Shown one piece after another: positions 1 through 7,081 of a stretch of 24,495 nucleotides of DNA (the first letter of the stretch is position 1; every line of letters begins with the position of its first letter). The notes under the pieces are model-generated. The model saw only the letters and a program-made list of their open reading frames with translations, made no database searches and was not told the DNA's origin. The DNA comes from Bacteroidales bacterium. Lineage in GTDB: Bacteria; Bacteroidota; Bacteroidia; Bacteroidales; UBA932. The DNA lies in NCBI GenBank assembly GCA_017555445.1, contig JAFZGK010000107.1:1-24495 (forward strand), in the 5' to 3' direction. Made by a program: the position numbers and the translations under genes.

Positions 1-290
1 CGGTCAGTCAGTCTGCCGTAGATCTCAAGTCTCACACGATTCATCTTGAATGACACCTCATCAAGTTCACCTGCTGTGAAATATGCATTGGCAGACGAGG
101 CAAACTCAAGATTTATATGCGACTTGATGTGGCGCATATTCTTAAGCTTCTCATCTGAGGCGGACTGATTCTGAACGATCCTTTCAAGAATGGAAGGAAT
201 TGAATCGTTTTCATTTAAAAGAGTACGGTTCTGAGCTCCTGAATAAAAGGTCAGGAGCATCAAAGTGCTTATAATAAGTTGTTTCTTCAT
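1..290 (-). CDS. Outer-membrane porin, phosphate-selective porin O/P-like (N-terminal part)
   Basis: This minus-strand gene begins at 290 and runs off the left edge of the window, so only about 96 residues are visible and no stop is seen. It starts MKKQLIISTLMLLTFYSGAQ, a clear Sec signal peptide with likely cleavage after SGA. The mature part has a short helical stretch (SIPSILERIVQNQ), then IKSHINLEFASSANAYF and FKMNRVRLEIYGRLTD. The pattern of a first beta strand followed by xxRxRLEIxG is typical of Bacteroidota porins related to OprO/OprP. The product would be a passive or phosphate-related outer-membrane channel; the substrate cannot be inferred. A second ATG at 296 is possible, but MKKQ gives the better signal peptide. 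The sigma-like gene lies upstream in the same direction, separated by 39 bases that contain a TAnnTTTG box. The family call is moderate because the barrel is missing. Confidence 0.6.
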   Translation of the reverse strand, partial: MKKQLIISTLMLLTFYSGAQNRTLLNENDSIPSILERIVQNQSASDEKLKNMRHIKSHINLEFASSANAYFTAGELDEVSFKMNRVRLEIYGRLTD

Positions 291-313
291 TGTCATCTTT
301 GCTTTAGGGGGCG

Positions 314-321
314 CAAAGATA
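314..321 (-). promoter_or_regulatory. Putative -7 promoter box for the porin gene
   Basis: On the minus strand this reads TATCTTTG, an exact match to the Bacteroidota -7 consensus TAnnTTTG, 23 bases before the porin ATG at 290. A TTTG lies upstream (plus positions 337-340), but the 15-base spacing is shorter than the usual 19-21. The assignment rests mainly on the -7 box. Confidence 0.4.
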
Positions 322-329
322 GAGAAAAT

Positions 330-992
330 TTATGAACAAAGCCGGATGATTTCCCCCTTGAGACGTTTCAAGTCAATAAGACTGTCAGAGATTCTGCGGA
401 TGAATCCTACATACTTATCATAGTCATCCTGCTTGCCAAGATGCTTCAATTCTGCCGTCAGCTTCTGACGGGCTCGTCGAAGGGCTATGCCTACCCTGAA
501 ATTGAACAGCCCGGTGATGCTTGCCACCTTGTAGTCCGGAAGCAGTTCCAGTTCGACAAGACTGAACACGATGCGCTGCAATGGAGTCATTCTTGCTGAT
601 GCCCTGCAGAAGATTTCCCATGCCATGGTGGAGATATAGTCATCTGCATTTTCAGCCCGTGGCTTTGAAAGTGAGAATACTTCGATGCGTACACCAGCAA
701 GGCTCAGTATTCTTCGTCTTGAGATACGTAGCCGGGAATATATGCACGTACGTTTGAGCAGCCATTCTGCAAGTGTATATCTGTCATCATATGACATGGC
801 ATCGTGCCACAGATGGACGAAGACCTTTTCTGTAACCGCTTCACTGTCGGACCTGTCGCACAAGATTCTGAATGAAGTGTGTGATATAAGTGATATATAT
901 TTGTCTATCAATGCCTCAAAGGCTTTTGTTGATCCCCTGTGCATTTCTTTCAGCAGAGGCATATCCTGAAGAATCATTTCCTGGTCGTTCAT
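330..992 (-). CDS. ECF-type RNA polymerase sigma factor (sigma-70 family, divergent)
   Basis: This is a protein of about 220 residues with a two-part sigma layout. The N-terminal part (LLKEMHRGSTKAFEALIDKY, later KVFVHLWHD and LAEWLLKRT) resembles sigma region 2. The C-terminal part has MTPLQRIVFSLVE followed by a helix-turn-helix-like stretch (YKVASITGLFNFRVGIALRR, then ARQKL), as in region 4. ECF sigma factors direct RNA polymerase to small stress or envelope regulons. Region 2 and the linker diverge from standard ECF proteins, and a basic tail of about 30 residues follows region 4. I prefer the ATG at 992 (MNDQEM), which follows an AT-rich stretch; an in-frame ATG at 1013 would add seven residues. 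No anti-sigma gene is adjacent. It is divergent from the PspC-PadR-PspC operon and lies just upstream of the porin. Confidence 0.7.
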   Translation of the reverse strand: MNDQEMILQDMPLLKEMHRGSTKAFEALIDKYISLISHTSFRILCDRSDSEAVTEKVFVHLWHDAMSYDDRYTLAEWLLKRTCIYSRLRISRRRILSLAGVRIEVFSLSKPRAENADDYISTMAWEIFCRASARMTPLQRIVFSLVELELLPDYKVASITGLFNFRVGIALRRARQKLTAELKHLGKQDDYDKYVGFIRRISDSLIDLKRLKGEIIRLCS

Positions 993-1074
993 AATCTTTT
1001 TATTTCTGACCATTCAAAAGGGATTCCAAATGAAGGTATGGAATCATGTTTGTAGGTATTTTGAAAAAATTTAG

Positions 1075-1093
1075 TACCTTGCGGTACAAGGTA
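1075..1093. promoter_or_regulatory. Inverted repeat, candidate PadR operator
   Basis: TACCTTG (1075-1081) and CAAGGTA (1087-1093) form a perfect 7-bp inverted repeat around a 5-base spacer. It lies just upstream of the -7 box at 1108, where the -33 element would be expected. PadR-family repressors bind short dyads at the promoter of their own operon, and a PadR gene is the second gene of this operon. Assignment as its operator is inference. It could also affect the divergent sigma gene. Confidence 0.5.
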
Positions 1094-1107
1094 TTTAAAA
1101 ATTTATA

Positions 1108-1115
1108 TATCTTTG
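1108..1115 (+). promoter_or_regulatory. Putative -7 box of the PspC-PadR-PspC operon
   Basis: TATCTTTG matches TAnnTTTG exactly and lies 27 bases before the ATG at 1143. No TTTG sits at the usual -33 distance; that place is taken by the inverted repeat at 1075-1093, as expected for a repressor-controlled promoter. Confidence 0.45.
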
Positions 1116-1142
1116 TAGTGCAGAATAATAAAGGCAAGAGAT

Positions 1143-1727
1143 ATGAAAAAGACATTGAATGTAGCTATCGGCGGATGCAGCTTCACAATAGATGAAGATG
1201 CTTACATGGTTCTTGAAACCTATCTTGACAGTTTCCAGGCTGGGCTTAGCGACAGTTCCAGCAGCAGTCAGGTCATGGATGAACTGGAGATGAGGATTGC
1301 TGATCTTCTGAAAGAACAGATCGGCAGAAGAGAGGTGATTGATCTGAATATGGTCAATGCGGTATTGAACCAGATCGGGCCTGTGGCACCAAGATCACAG
1401 AAAGCGGATGAAACCAGACAGGAAGGCCAGAAACAGAATGAGTCATACAGCGACGCGAACTCTCATACCGTAAGAAAGTTCTATCGTGATGTGGACAGCA
1501 AGAGAATTGCAGGAGTCTGCTCCGGTCTTGCACTGTATCTGAACATAGATGTCACTCTCGTGAGGATCATCTTCCTTGTAGCTCTGATCTGCGGATCGGC
1601 AGGACTCTGGATCTATATTGTGCTCTGGATTGTTGCTCCTGAAGCAAGGACTGCTGCTGAGAAATGCGAACTCCGAGGCATTCCGGCAACTGCAGAGAAT
1701 ATCAGAAGATTCACCGAAAACAGATAG
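1143..1727 (+). CDS. PspC-domain membrane protein (short paralogue)
   Basis: This protein has 194 residues. Residues 1-80 form a soluble N-terminal domain (NVAIGGCSFTIDEDAYMVL and a helical segment to about residue 78) seen in many Bacteroidota PspC proteins. A Gln/Ser-rich linker follows. A PspC domain spans about 111-170 (FYRDVDSKRIAGVCSGLALY, one hydrophobic helix at 141-165, then PEARTAAEKCE). PspC domains occur in envelope-stress proteins, such as the phage shock response of Proteobacteria, and sit in the inner membrane. The exact role here is unknown. It is the first gene of a three-gene operon, two bases before the PadR gene. It is clearly paralogous to the third gene (2073-3107) but lacks that protein's extra C-terminal membrane segments. 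Confidence 0.85.
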   Translation: MKKTLNVAIGGCSFTIDEDAYMVLETYLDSFQAGLSDSSSSSQVMDELEMRIADLLKEQIGRREVIDLNMVNAVLNQIGPVAPRSQKADETRQEGQKQNESYSDANSHTVRKFYRDVDSKRIAGVCSGLALYLNIDVTLVRIIFLVALICGSAGLWIYIVLWIVAPEARTAAEKCELRGIPATAENIRRFTENR

Positions 1728-1729
1728 AT

Positions 1730-2071
1730 ATGGACACGGGCATAATCGAGAACAACAAGACACAGATGAGGCGAGGAGTGCTGGAATACAGCATCCTTCT
1801 CATCCTTGCGTCCGGTGACGAATATGCTTCCTCCATCATAGCTAAATTGAAGGACGTGAACATAATCGTAGCAGAAGGTACCACCTATCCCCTGCTGATA
1901 AGGCTCAAGAAGCTTGGGCTTCTGACTTATCGCTGGGAGGAATCTCCACAAGGGCCTCCACGCAAGTATTATATGATTACGGATCTCGGCCGCGCCCAGC
2001 TTTCAGAGTTGGACAAGGCCTGGGATGAACTGGCAGCAGGAATTGAATCAATCAGAAATAGAAATGCATAA
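1730..2071 (+). CDS. PadR-family transcriptional regulator
   Basis: A 113-residue winged-helix protein. RRGVLEYSILLILASGDEYA is the typical PadR opening helix; TTYPLLIRLKKLGLLTYRWE is the recognition helix; PPRKYYMITDLGRAQLSEL is the wing and following helix. PadR proteins are usually dimeric repressors released by small ligands or stress. I chose the ATG at 1730 because it gives the standard family start; an upstream in-frame ATG at 1664 lies inside the PspC gene and would add 22 unlikely residues. It starts 2 bases after the first pspC stop, and its stop overlaps a possible start of the second pspC, so translation is probably coupled. It likely represses its own operon through the inverted repeat at 1075-1093. 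The family call is secure; the ligand is unknown. Confidence 0.92.
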   Translation: MDTGIIENNKTQMRRGVLEYSILLILASGDEYASSIIAKLKDVNIIVAEGTTYPLLIRLKKLGLLTYRWEESPQGPPRKYYMITDLGRAQLSELDKAWDELAAGIESIRNRNA

Positions 2072-2072
2072 C

Positions 2073-3107
2073 ATGAAGACAACAGAGAACATCAGTATCG
2101 GAGGTCTTGCCTTTACGATCGAGTCTGATGCATATGATGAACTGAACAGTTATCTGAATGAGATTTCAGCATGCTTCAGCAACGACCCAAGCGGAAACGA
2201 GATTGTTGAAGACATAGAGGTCAGGATTTCAGAACTGATCAAGGAAAAATGCCCGGACGGTGCTGTAGTGGGTCTTGAAACTGTAAAAGAAATCAAGAAA
2301 AGGATAGGCGATCCGAAAGAACTTGGTGATGATGATACAGAGACAACAGCTGAAAGGCAGACTCCAGATGCAGAGGATCAGCCACAGAAACGCAGTTTCA
2401 GAGACAGAAGGCTGTTCAGGGATATTGACAACAGAGTGGTTGCAGGAGTATGCTCCGGCCTTGGGGAATACTTTGACATAGATAGAGTCATCTTCAGAGT
2501 ATTGTTTTCAGTGATGGCTGTCATCGGCTTGATCGGTGAGCAGGAAGGAATGTTCTTGTTCTCATTGCTGGCATACATAATACTCTGGATAGCAATACCG
2601 GCAGCACGCACCGTCGAGGAAAAGTGTGAAATGAGAAGAAAACCTATAGACCTTGAAGGTTTCAAGTCAAAGGAAAACCGTTTTGAAAGAGAAGTTAAGG
2701 AAGCCGTAGAATCACCTGCAGGCAAGACACTCGGCAGAATCCTCCTGACCGCTGTCGGCATAATCCTTCTTACAATAGGAATGGGAGGTCTGTTTTCATT
2801 GATATTCATCCCGAGCGTACATGAAATCATTGAAGCATCAATGATTGCTGAATTATCTCCGTTCGATGCAGAAGAAATGTTGGCAATCAATCTGATAAGG
2901 AGCAACACTTTCTGGTGGATGATCATAGGAAGCATGTCAATAGCATTCATAGGTGTGATCTACAGCGGAATAATGCTGATATTCGATCTGAAGAGACCGG
3001 TATGGAAACCAGGACTTGTGCTCTTCATAGCATGGCTGATCAGCTTCTTCGTCCTTACAGCATGGATACTTGCACAAGTAGCAGAGTGGCTTCCTACGAT
3101 TATCTAA
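2073..3107 (+). CDS. PspC-domain membrane protein (long paralogue)
   Basis: This protein has 344 residues. It repeats the layout of the first gene: N-terminal domain (ISIGGLAFTIESDAY, residues 7-80), acidic linker, then a PspC domain at about 112-180 (LFRDIDNRVVAGVCSGLGEY, two hydrophobic stretches, PAARTVEEKCEM). It adds about 160 residues with three further membrane segments near 223-246, 281-305 and 313-337. The first pair of these brackets a short acidic, probably extracytoplasmic, loop. The start at 2073 (MKTTENISIGG) aligns with MKKTLNVAIGG of the paralogue; an ATG at 2064 overlaps the padR stop and cannot be excluded. It is probably co-transcribed with the two genes upstream. The domain suggests an envelope-stress or membrane-sensing role, but none is shown by the sequence. 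Confidence 0.87.
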   Translation: MKTTENISIGGLAFTIESDAYDELNSYLNEISACFSNDPSGNEIVEDIEVRISELIKEKCPDGAVVGLETVKEIKKRIGDPKELGDDDTETTAERQTPDAEDQPQKRSFRDRRLFRDIDNRVVAGVCSGLGEYFDIDRVIFRVLFSVMAVIGLIGEQEGMFLFSLLAYIILWIAIPAARTVEEKCEMRRKPIDLEGFKSKENRFEREVKEAVESPAGKTLGRILLTAVGIILLTIGMGGLFSLIFIPSVHEIIEASMIAELSPFDAEEMLAINLIRSNTFWWMIIGSMSIAFIGVIYSGIMLIFDLKRPVWKPGLVLFIAWLISFFVLTAWILAQVAEWLPTII

Positions 3108-3116
3108 ATAATGAAG

Positions 3117-3156
3117 CTCAGAAAATTGATATTTATGTTAACGAAGTTTTTCTGAG
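3117..3156. repeat. AT-rich inverted repeat after the PspC operon
   Basis: CTCAGAAAA (3117-3125) and TTTTCTGAG (3148-3156) form a perfect 9-bp inverted repeat with a 22-base loop, beginning 9 bases after the pspC stop. It could stabilise the mRNA 3' end. It lacks a T-run directly after the stem, so it is not called a terminator. Confidence 0.35.
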
Positions 3157-3230
3157 AAACTCTCATTCTGGCACGGAATGTGTCTTATGAACAGTCGAGT
3201 TAGTTAAACATAAATATTGCACGAACTGAT

Positions 3231-3272
3231 TGCCGTCCGCAGAAGTGATTCTCCGGGCGGCAGTTTCGTTTA
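3231..3272 (+). terminator. Rho-independent-like terminator
   Basis: TGCCGTCCG (3231-3239) pairs with CGGGCGGCA (3254-3262), giving nine pairs with one G-T wobble. It is followed by the T-rich GTTTCGTTTAT. It lies between the PspC operon and DPP11 and probably ends the former. The tract between 3157 and 3230 shows no gene. Confidence 0.55.
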
Positions 3273-3278
3273 TATAGG

Positions 3279-3310
3279 TCTGTCTCATAAGGGAAATTTG
3301 ATTATCTTTG
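3279..3310 (+). promoter_or_regulatory. Putative promoter of the DPP11 operon
   Basis: TATCTTTG at 3303-3310 is an exact -7 box (TAnnTTTG), 35 bases before the DPP11 ATG. TCTG at 3279-3282 is a one-mismatch -33 element with a 20-base spacer. Confidence 0.4.
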
Positions 3311-3345
3311 TATTCATTTGAATCAGAATAAAAACAACTTATCAT

Positions 3346-5478
3346 ATGAACAGGATATCAAGATTAATTTTCGCTGCTGCATTGGCAGCCATCGGAAACA
3401 TCTCTGCCAAAGCAGACGAAGGCATGTGGCTACCTTCGCTCATCTCGCAGCGCATTGCTGACATGCAGGAAAAAGGATTTACACTCAGTGCTGAAGACAT
3501 CTACAGCATCAACCAGGCTTCACTCAAGGACGCTGTAGTACTCTTCGGAGGCGGATGTACAGGTGAGCTCGTTTCACCTGAAGGACTTCTCCTTACCAAC
3601 CACCACTGCGGCTACAGCCAGATCCAGCAGCACAGCAGCGTCGAGCATGACTATCTCCGCGACGGATTCTGGGCGATGACACGCGACGAGGAACTTCCTA
3701 ACAAGGGACTCAATGTAAGATTCCTTGAAAGAATGGACGATGTCACCGCTGTCATCCTCAAGGGATATGATCCTGCAATGACTGAAGATCAGAGAGTGGA
3801 GCTGGTAAGAAACAACTCTCAGGCACTCATTCAGGAAGTAACAAAGGCAGGAAAGGGACTGAAGGCAACAGTGGAGGCTCTCTACTATGGCAATCAGTAT
3901 TTCCTTTTCGTATATCGTCAGTATGATGACGTTCGCCTCGTCGGTGCTCCGCCTTCATCAATCGGTAAATTCGGCGGCGAGACAGACAACTGGATATGGC
4001 CACGTCATACAGGTGACTTCTCGATGTTCCGTATCTATGCTGACAAGGACAACAATCCTGCACCATACTCTAAGGACAATGTCCCATATAAGCCTAAGAA
4101 ATATTTCAAGGTATCCACAAAGGGTGTAAAGGAAGGCGATTTCACTTTCATCTACGGCTTCCCTGGCAGCACTAAGGAATATATCCATTCCGAGGGCGTC
4201 CGCTATATCGAAGAGATCAGTGACCCACACAAGGTGCGCATCCGTACACTCAGACTCGACATCATGAACAAGTACATGGACCAGAGTCAGGCAGTGAGAA
4301 TCCAGTATTCATCTAAGAAATCAAATGTTGCCAACGCATGGAAGAAATGGCAGGGTGAGATGAAGGGTATCAGAAAGATGAAGACGGTTGCAGTGAAGCA
4401 GCAGTATGAGGCTCAATTCAAGCAGTGGGCAAAGGGTACTGAATATGAAGGACTTGTAGAGAAGATTGATGCGATCTACAGAGAGCTCGAGCCATATAGC
4501 TATGCGGCTGATTATTACACAGAGACAGCACGTACTGTGGAGATAGCTAACGTAGCAATGTCTGCTGCACGCATATTTGCAGCCGAGACTTTCGATGCAA
4601 AGCGACTTGAAGAGACATTGACTTCATTCTATAAGGACTACTATCTCCCTATCGACAAAGAAGCGTTCGTAGCAGTAATGAATGAGTTCGAGAAGAACAT
4701 GCCAGAAGAGAGCAAACCGGCATATCACAAGGCCATGATGGAGAGATACCAGACTGTAGAGGCCTGGGCTGAGGATATCTTCACAAACTCCATCTTTGCA
4801 GACAGAGAGCGTGCCATGGCTCTTACGGAAGCAGACAAAGATGCTGTCATGAGCGACCCTGCATTCTACTTCCACAATGAATTCCTGAGGTGGTACACTG
4901 TGGATGTGACTCCGCATACACAGAGACTCAACCAGGACCTTCAGCTGGCTTACCGTGACTATATGCGCGGACAGATGGACTATGCTGAGGCCATGGAAGG
5001 AAAGGCAGGAAGAGAAGCATTCTACCCGGATGCAAACCTCACTCTCCGTGTGGCGTACGGACATATAAAGGGCTATAATCCTTCTGACGGAGTATATTAT
5101 GAGCCATCATCTACACTCACCGGTATCATCGAGAAGGACAATCCTGAAATCTTTGACTATGACATCCCTCAGAACCTCAGAGATATCTATGCAAACAAGG
5201 ATTTCGGACGTTGGGCCGATGAGAACGGAGAAGTACCTGTATGCTTCATTGCGACAAACCACACTACAGGAGGTAATTCCGGAAGTCCTATCATTGATAA
5301 GGACGGCAACCTTATCGGAATCAATTTCGACCGAGTATGGGAAGGTACCATGAGCGACATCGTCTTTGACCCTGAGATCTGCCGCAACATCTCTCTTGAT
5401 GTTCGTTACCTTCTTTTTGTCATCGACAAGGTAGCAGATGCAGATCATCTCATTGAAGAAATGACATTAGTGGAATAA
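3346..5478 (+). CDS. dpp11: Dipeptidyl-peptidase 11, S46 family (Asp/Glu-specific)
   Basis: A 710-residue secreted serine peptidase close to the usual S46 length. A Sec signal peptide ends at AKA|DEG (about residue 23). Chymotrypsin-like triad motifs are present: LLLTNHHCGY (His at 86/87), WPRHTGDFSMF (Asp224) and GGNSGSPI (Ser645). A long helical domain lies between residues 340 and 560. S46 enzymes remove N-terminal dipeptides in the periplasm. The residue 18 positions after the catalytic Ser decides specificity in Porphyromonas gingivalis: Arg673 in DPP11 (Asp/Glu at P1) against Gly673 in DPP7. Here that residue is Arg663 in INFDRVWEG, so DPP11 specificity is inferred. The C-terminus (DVRYLLFVIDK) is typical of the family. 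The next gene starts 3 bases after the stop and is probably co-expressed. Confidence 0.93.
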   Translation: MNRISRLIFAAALAAIGNISAKADEGMWLPSLISQRIADMQEKGFTLSAEDIYSINQASLKDAVVLFGGGCTGELVSPEGLLLTNHHCGYSQIQQHSSVEHDYLRDGFWAMTRDEELPNKGLNVRFLERMDDVTAVILKGYDPAMTEDQRVELVRNNSQALIQEVTKAGKGLKATVEALYYGNQYFLFVYRQYDDVRLVGAPPSSIGKFGGETDNWIWPRHTGDFSMFRIYADKDNNPAPYSKDNVPYKPKKYFKVSTKGVKEGDFTFIYGFPGSTKEYIHSEGVRYIEEISDPHKVRIRTLRLDIMNKYMDQSQAVRIQYSSKKSNVANAWKKWQGEMKGIRKMKTVAVKQQYEAQFKQWAKGTEYEGLVEKIDAIYRELEPYSYAADYYTETARTVEIANVAMSAARIFAAETFDAKRLEETLTSFYKDYYLPIDKEAFVAVMNEFEKNMPEESKPAYHKAMMERYQTVEAWAEDIFTNSIFADRERAMALTEADKDAVMSDPAFYFHNEFLRWYTVDVTPHTQRLNQDLQLAYRDYMRGQMDYAEAMEGKAGREAFYPDANLTLRVAYGHIKGYNPSDGVYYEPSSTLTGIIEKDNPEIFDYDIPQNLRDIYANKDFGRWADENGEVPVCFIATNHTTGGNSGSPIIDKDGNLIGINFDRVWEGTMSDIVFDPEICRNISLDVRYLLFVIDKVADADHLIEEMTLVE

Positions 5479-5481
5479 GAC

Positions 5482-6870
5482 ATGATAAGAAGATACATCA
5501 CTTCGTTGATACTGGCCGCATCTCTTACTGCGGGAGTATGTGATGCTCAGCATAAAGTATTTCCGTCATCACGTGAATGGACATCGGATGCAAAGAACAT
5601 AGTCAAGACAGAAACTAAGAAATACAATCAGGCGGAAATGCTGTACAAATGGATCTGTTCGAACATAGCTCTTGACACATCCGGTACGGTAGAGACTGCT
5701 GATGATTGCTGGAACCTCAGGAAGGGAGGAAGCCTTGCGTTCTGCGAACTTTATTACAGACTTGCAGAATCCATAGGGCTGGAAAGCTATATCATTACAG
5801 GAGTAGCAAAAAACCAGGAGGGAGGAATGTACGACCACGTATGGCTCATGGTCAAGATAGATAACGGATGGATATTCACAGACCCGTCATGGGGTGCAGG
5901 CAGCATCATTGATGGAGTATTCCATAAAAGTGAAGGTGATATGTCATGGTTCAATGTAGACCCGCATATAATGATCACCTCTCACTTCCCTGCTTCCAAA
6001 GGTGATCAGCTCATCAGTCCATCAATAGACAAGGAAACATTCGAACATCTCAAATATGTCGACCCTATATTCAGCAGTCTCGGTCTCAATGGCAGGAGAG
6101 CTCTCAACATTGCAAGCGTAGACAGCCTGAGTCTTCCAAAGATATATGGCACTGTGACAGAAGACATGCAGCTGAGGAAGCTCCCTCTCGATGGAATCAT
6201 GAAAGAAGCTACGATCTGTAATTTCGAGTCTGGAAACAGCATGAAATACAATTATGAGATCCGTATCGATAATGAGCCCATCCCTGCTTCAAGCTGGACG
6301 GTGAGTCCGTCAAGCCGCAGTGCTGAATTCATAATTGCAGGCTCTGAGTCGATGATGATCTACGTCCTTGACCGTAATGCAAAAGAAGGCGAAGTTGCTG
6401 CCGCATTCGAATACAAGGTGCTTGAAGGCGGATTGGATGCATACAGGGCAATCGAAATGCATGACCCTTATCTGACCTATGAAATCAGAGAAGCAAAGAA
6501 TGTCAACATACCGTATATGAGGGAAGTGGGAATTGACGGCCATATGGTATTGGAAGACCTGAGAGAGAACAATGCATGGGCCATTCCTATTCTTTATAAA
6601 GGACTAGACAAGATTGAGATCATAGACGTTCCGATGCACTCACCTCTTAAGGTCGGAGAGACGTATACCTTCGAGTTCCGGGCAAAGAGCGATGACAAGT
6701 TCGTATTAGTGAACGAGGATATCTGGCATAAGGTCTGGGATAAAGGCAGCATGAAGGAAGGCATTCATAAAATGACTGTAACAGTAGAAAAAGCCGGCTT
6801 CATCGGTCTTGGATTCCAGCTTCAGGGCAAGGAGTATAAACTTCTCCTCGAATATGAAGCAGTAAATTAA
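5482..6870 (+). CDS. Secreted transglutaminase-like superfamily protein, nucleophile position Ser
   Basis: This protein has 462 residues. A Sec signal peptide (MIRRYITSLILAASLTAG) is probably cleaved around CDA|Q. A transglutaminase/peptidase-N-glycanase fold domain spans about 40-140: YKWICSNIALDT, RKGGSLAFCELYYRLAESIG, MYDHVWLMVKIDNGW and FTDPSWGAG. The His (119) and Asp (134) of the triad are in place. In the family pattern RKGxCxGYAxLF the Cys position is occupied by Ser84; the nearest Cys is Cys88, four residues later. It may therefore be an inactive or altered member. The remaining ~320 residues look like beta-rich repeats of unknown role (WTVSPSSRSAEF, GETYTFEFRAKSDD). It is tightly linked to dpp11 upstream, and both products should be periplasmic or surface-located. 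The family call is fairly sure; the activity is unknown. Confidence 0.75.
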   Translation: MIRRYITSLILAASLTAGVCDAQHKVFPSSREWTSDAKNIVKTETKKYNQAEMLYKWICSNIALDTSGTVETADDCWNLRKGGSLAFCELYYRLAESIGLESYIITGVAKNQEGGMYDHVWLMVKIDNGWIFTDPSWGAGSIIDGVFHKSEGDMSWFNVDPHIMITSHFPASKGDQLISPSIDKETFEHLKYVDPIFSSLGLNGRRALNIASVDSLSLPKIYGTVTEDMQLRKLPLDGIMKEATICNFESGNSMKYNYEIRIDNEPIPASSWTVSPSSRSAEFIIAGSESMMIYVLDRNAKEGEVAAAFEYKVLEGGLDAYRAIEMHDPYLTYEIREAKNVNIPYMREVGIDGHMVLEDLRENNAWAIPILYKGLDKIEIIDVPMHSPLKVGETYTFEFRAKSDDKFVLVNEDIWHKVWDKGSMKEGIHKMTVTVEKAGFIGLGFQLQGKEYKLLLEYEAVN

Positions 6871-6883
6871 CTGATAAAAATAT

Positions 6884-6934
6884 AATTACACCCCGCTTTT
6901 GCCATAGATTGGCACAAGCGGGGTGTAATTTTGC
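6884..6934. terminator. Bidirectional terminator
   Basis: AATTACACCCCGCTT (6884-6898) and AAGCGGGGTGTAATT (6916-6930) form a perfect 15-bp stem. Inside it TGCCA/TGGCA (6900-6904 and 6910-6914) adds an inner stem capped by TAGAT. TTTTG follows on the plus strand and ATATTTTTAT on the minus strand. It separates the convergent DPP11 and glycine cleavage operons and should serve both. Confidence 0.85.
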
Positions 6935-7006
6935 CTCCATGAACAGGGACGGAAAAGTCAGAGCACGGGGCAATGATCAGTCTGTTCCATAAAAATGGAG
7001 GTATAT

Positions 7007-7081
7007 ATGTGGCTTGCAGTAATAATAGGCGTCAGTCTTTCAGTTGAAGTATTGAGCTATCTTACCGGCGGCGAGGTCTGA
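7007..7081 (+). CDS. Possible small hydrophobic peptide
   Basis: A 24-codon frame encodes MWLAVIIGVSLSVEVLSYLT followed by GGEV, hydrophobic enough for a single membrane helix. It is preceded by GGAGG (6997-7001) five bases before the ATG, an unusually strong Shine-Dalgarno sequence for this lineage. An in-frame ATG at 6995 would add four residues. The stop directly abuts the end of the convergent GH53 gene. I recognise no family. It may be a real small membrane protein or chance. Confidence 0.3.
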   Translation: MWLAVIIGVSLSVEVLSYLTGGEV

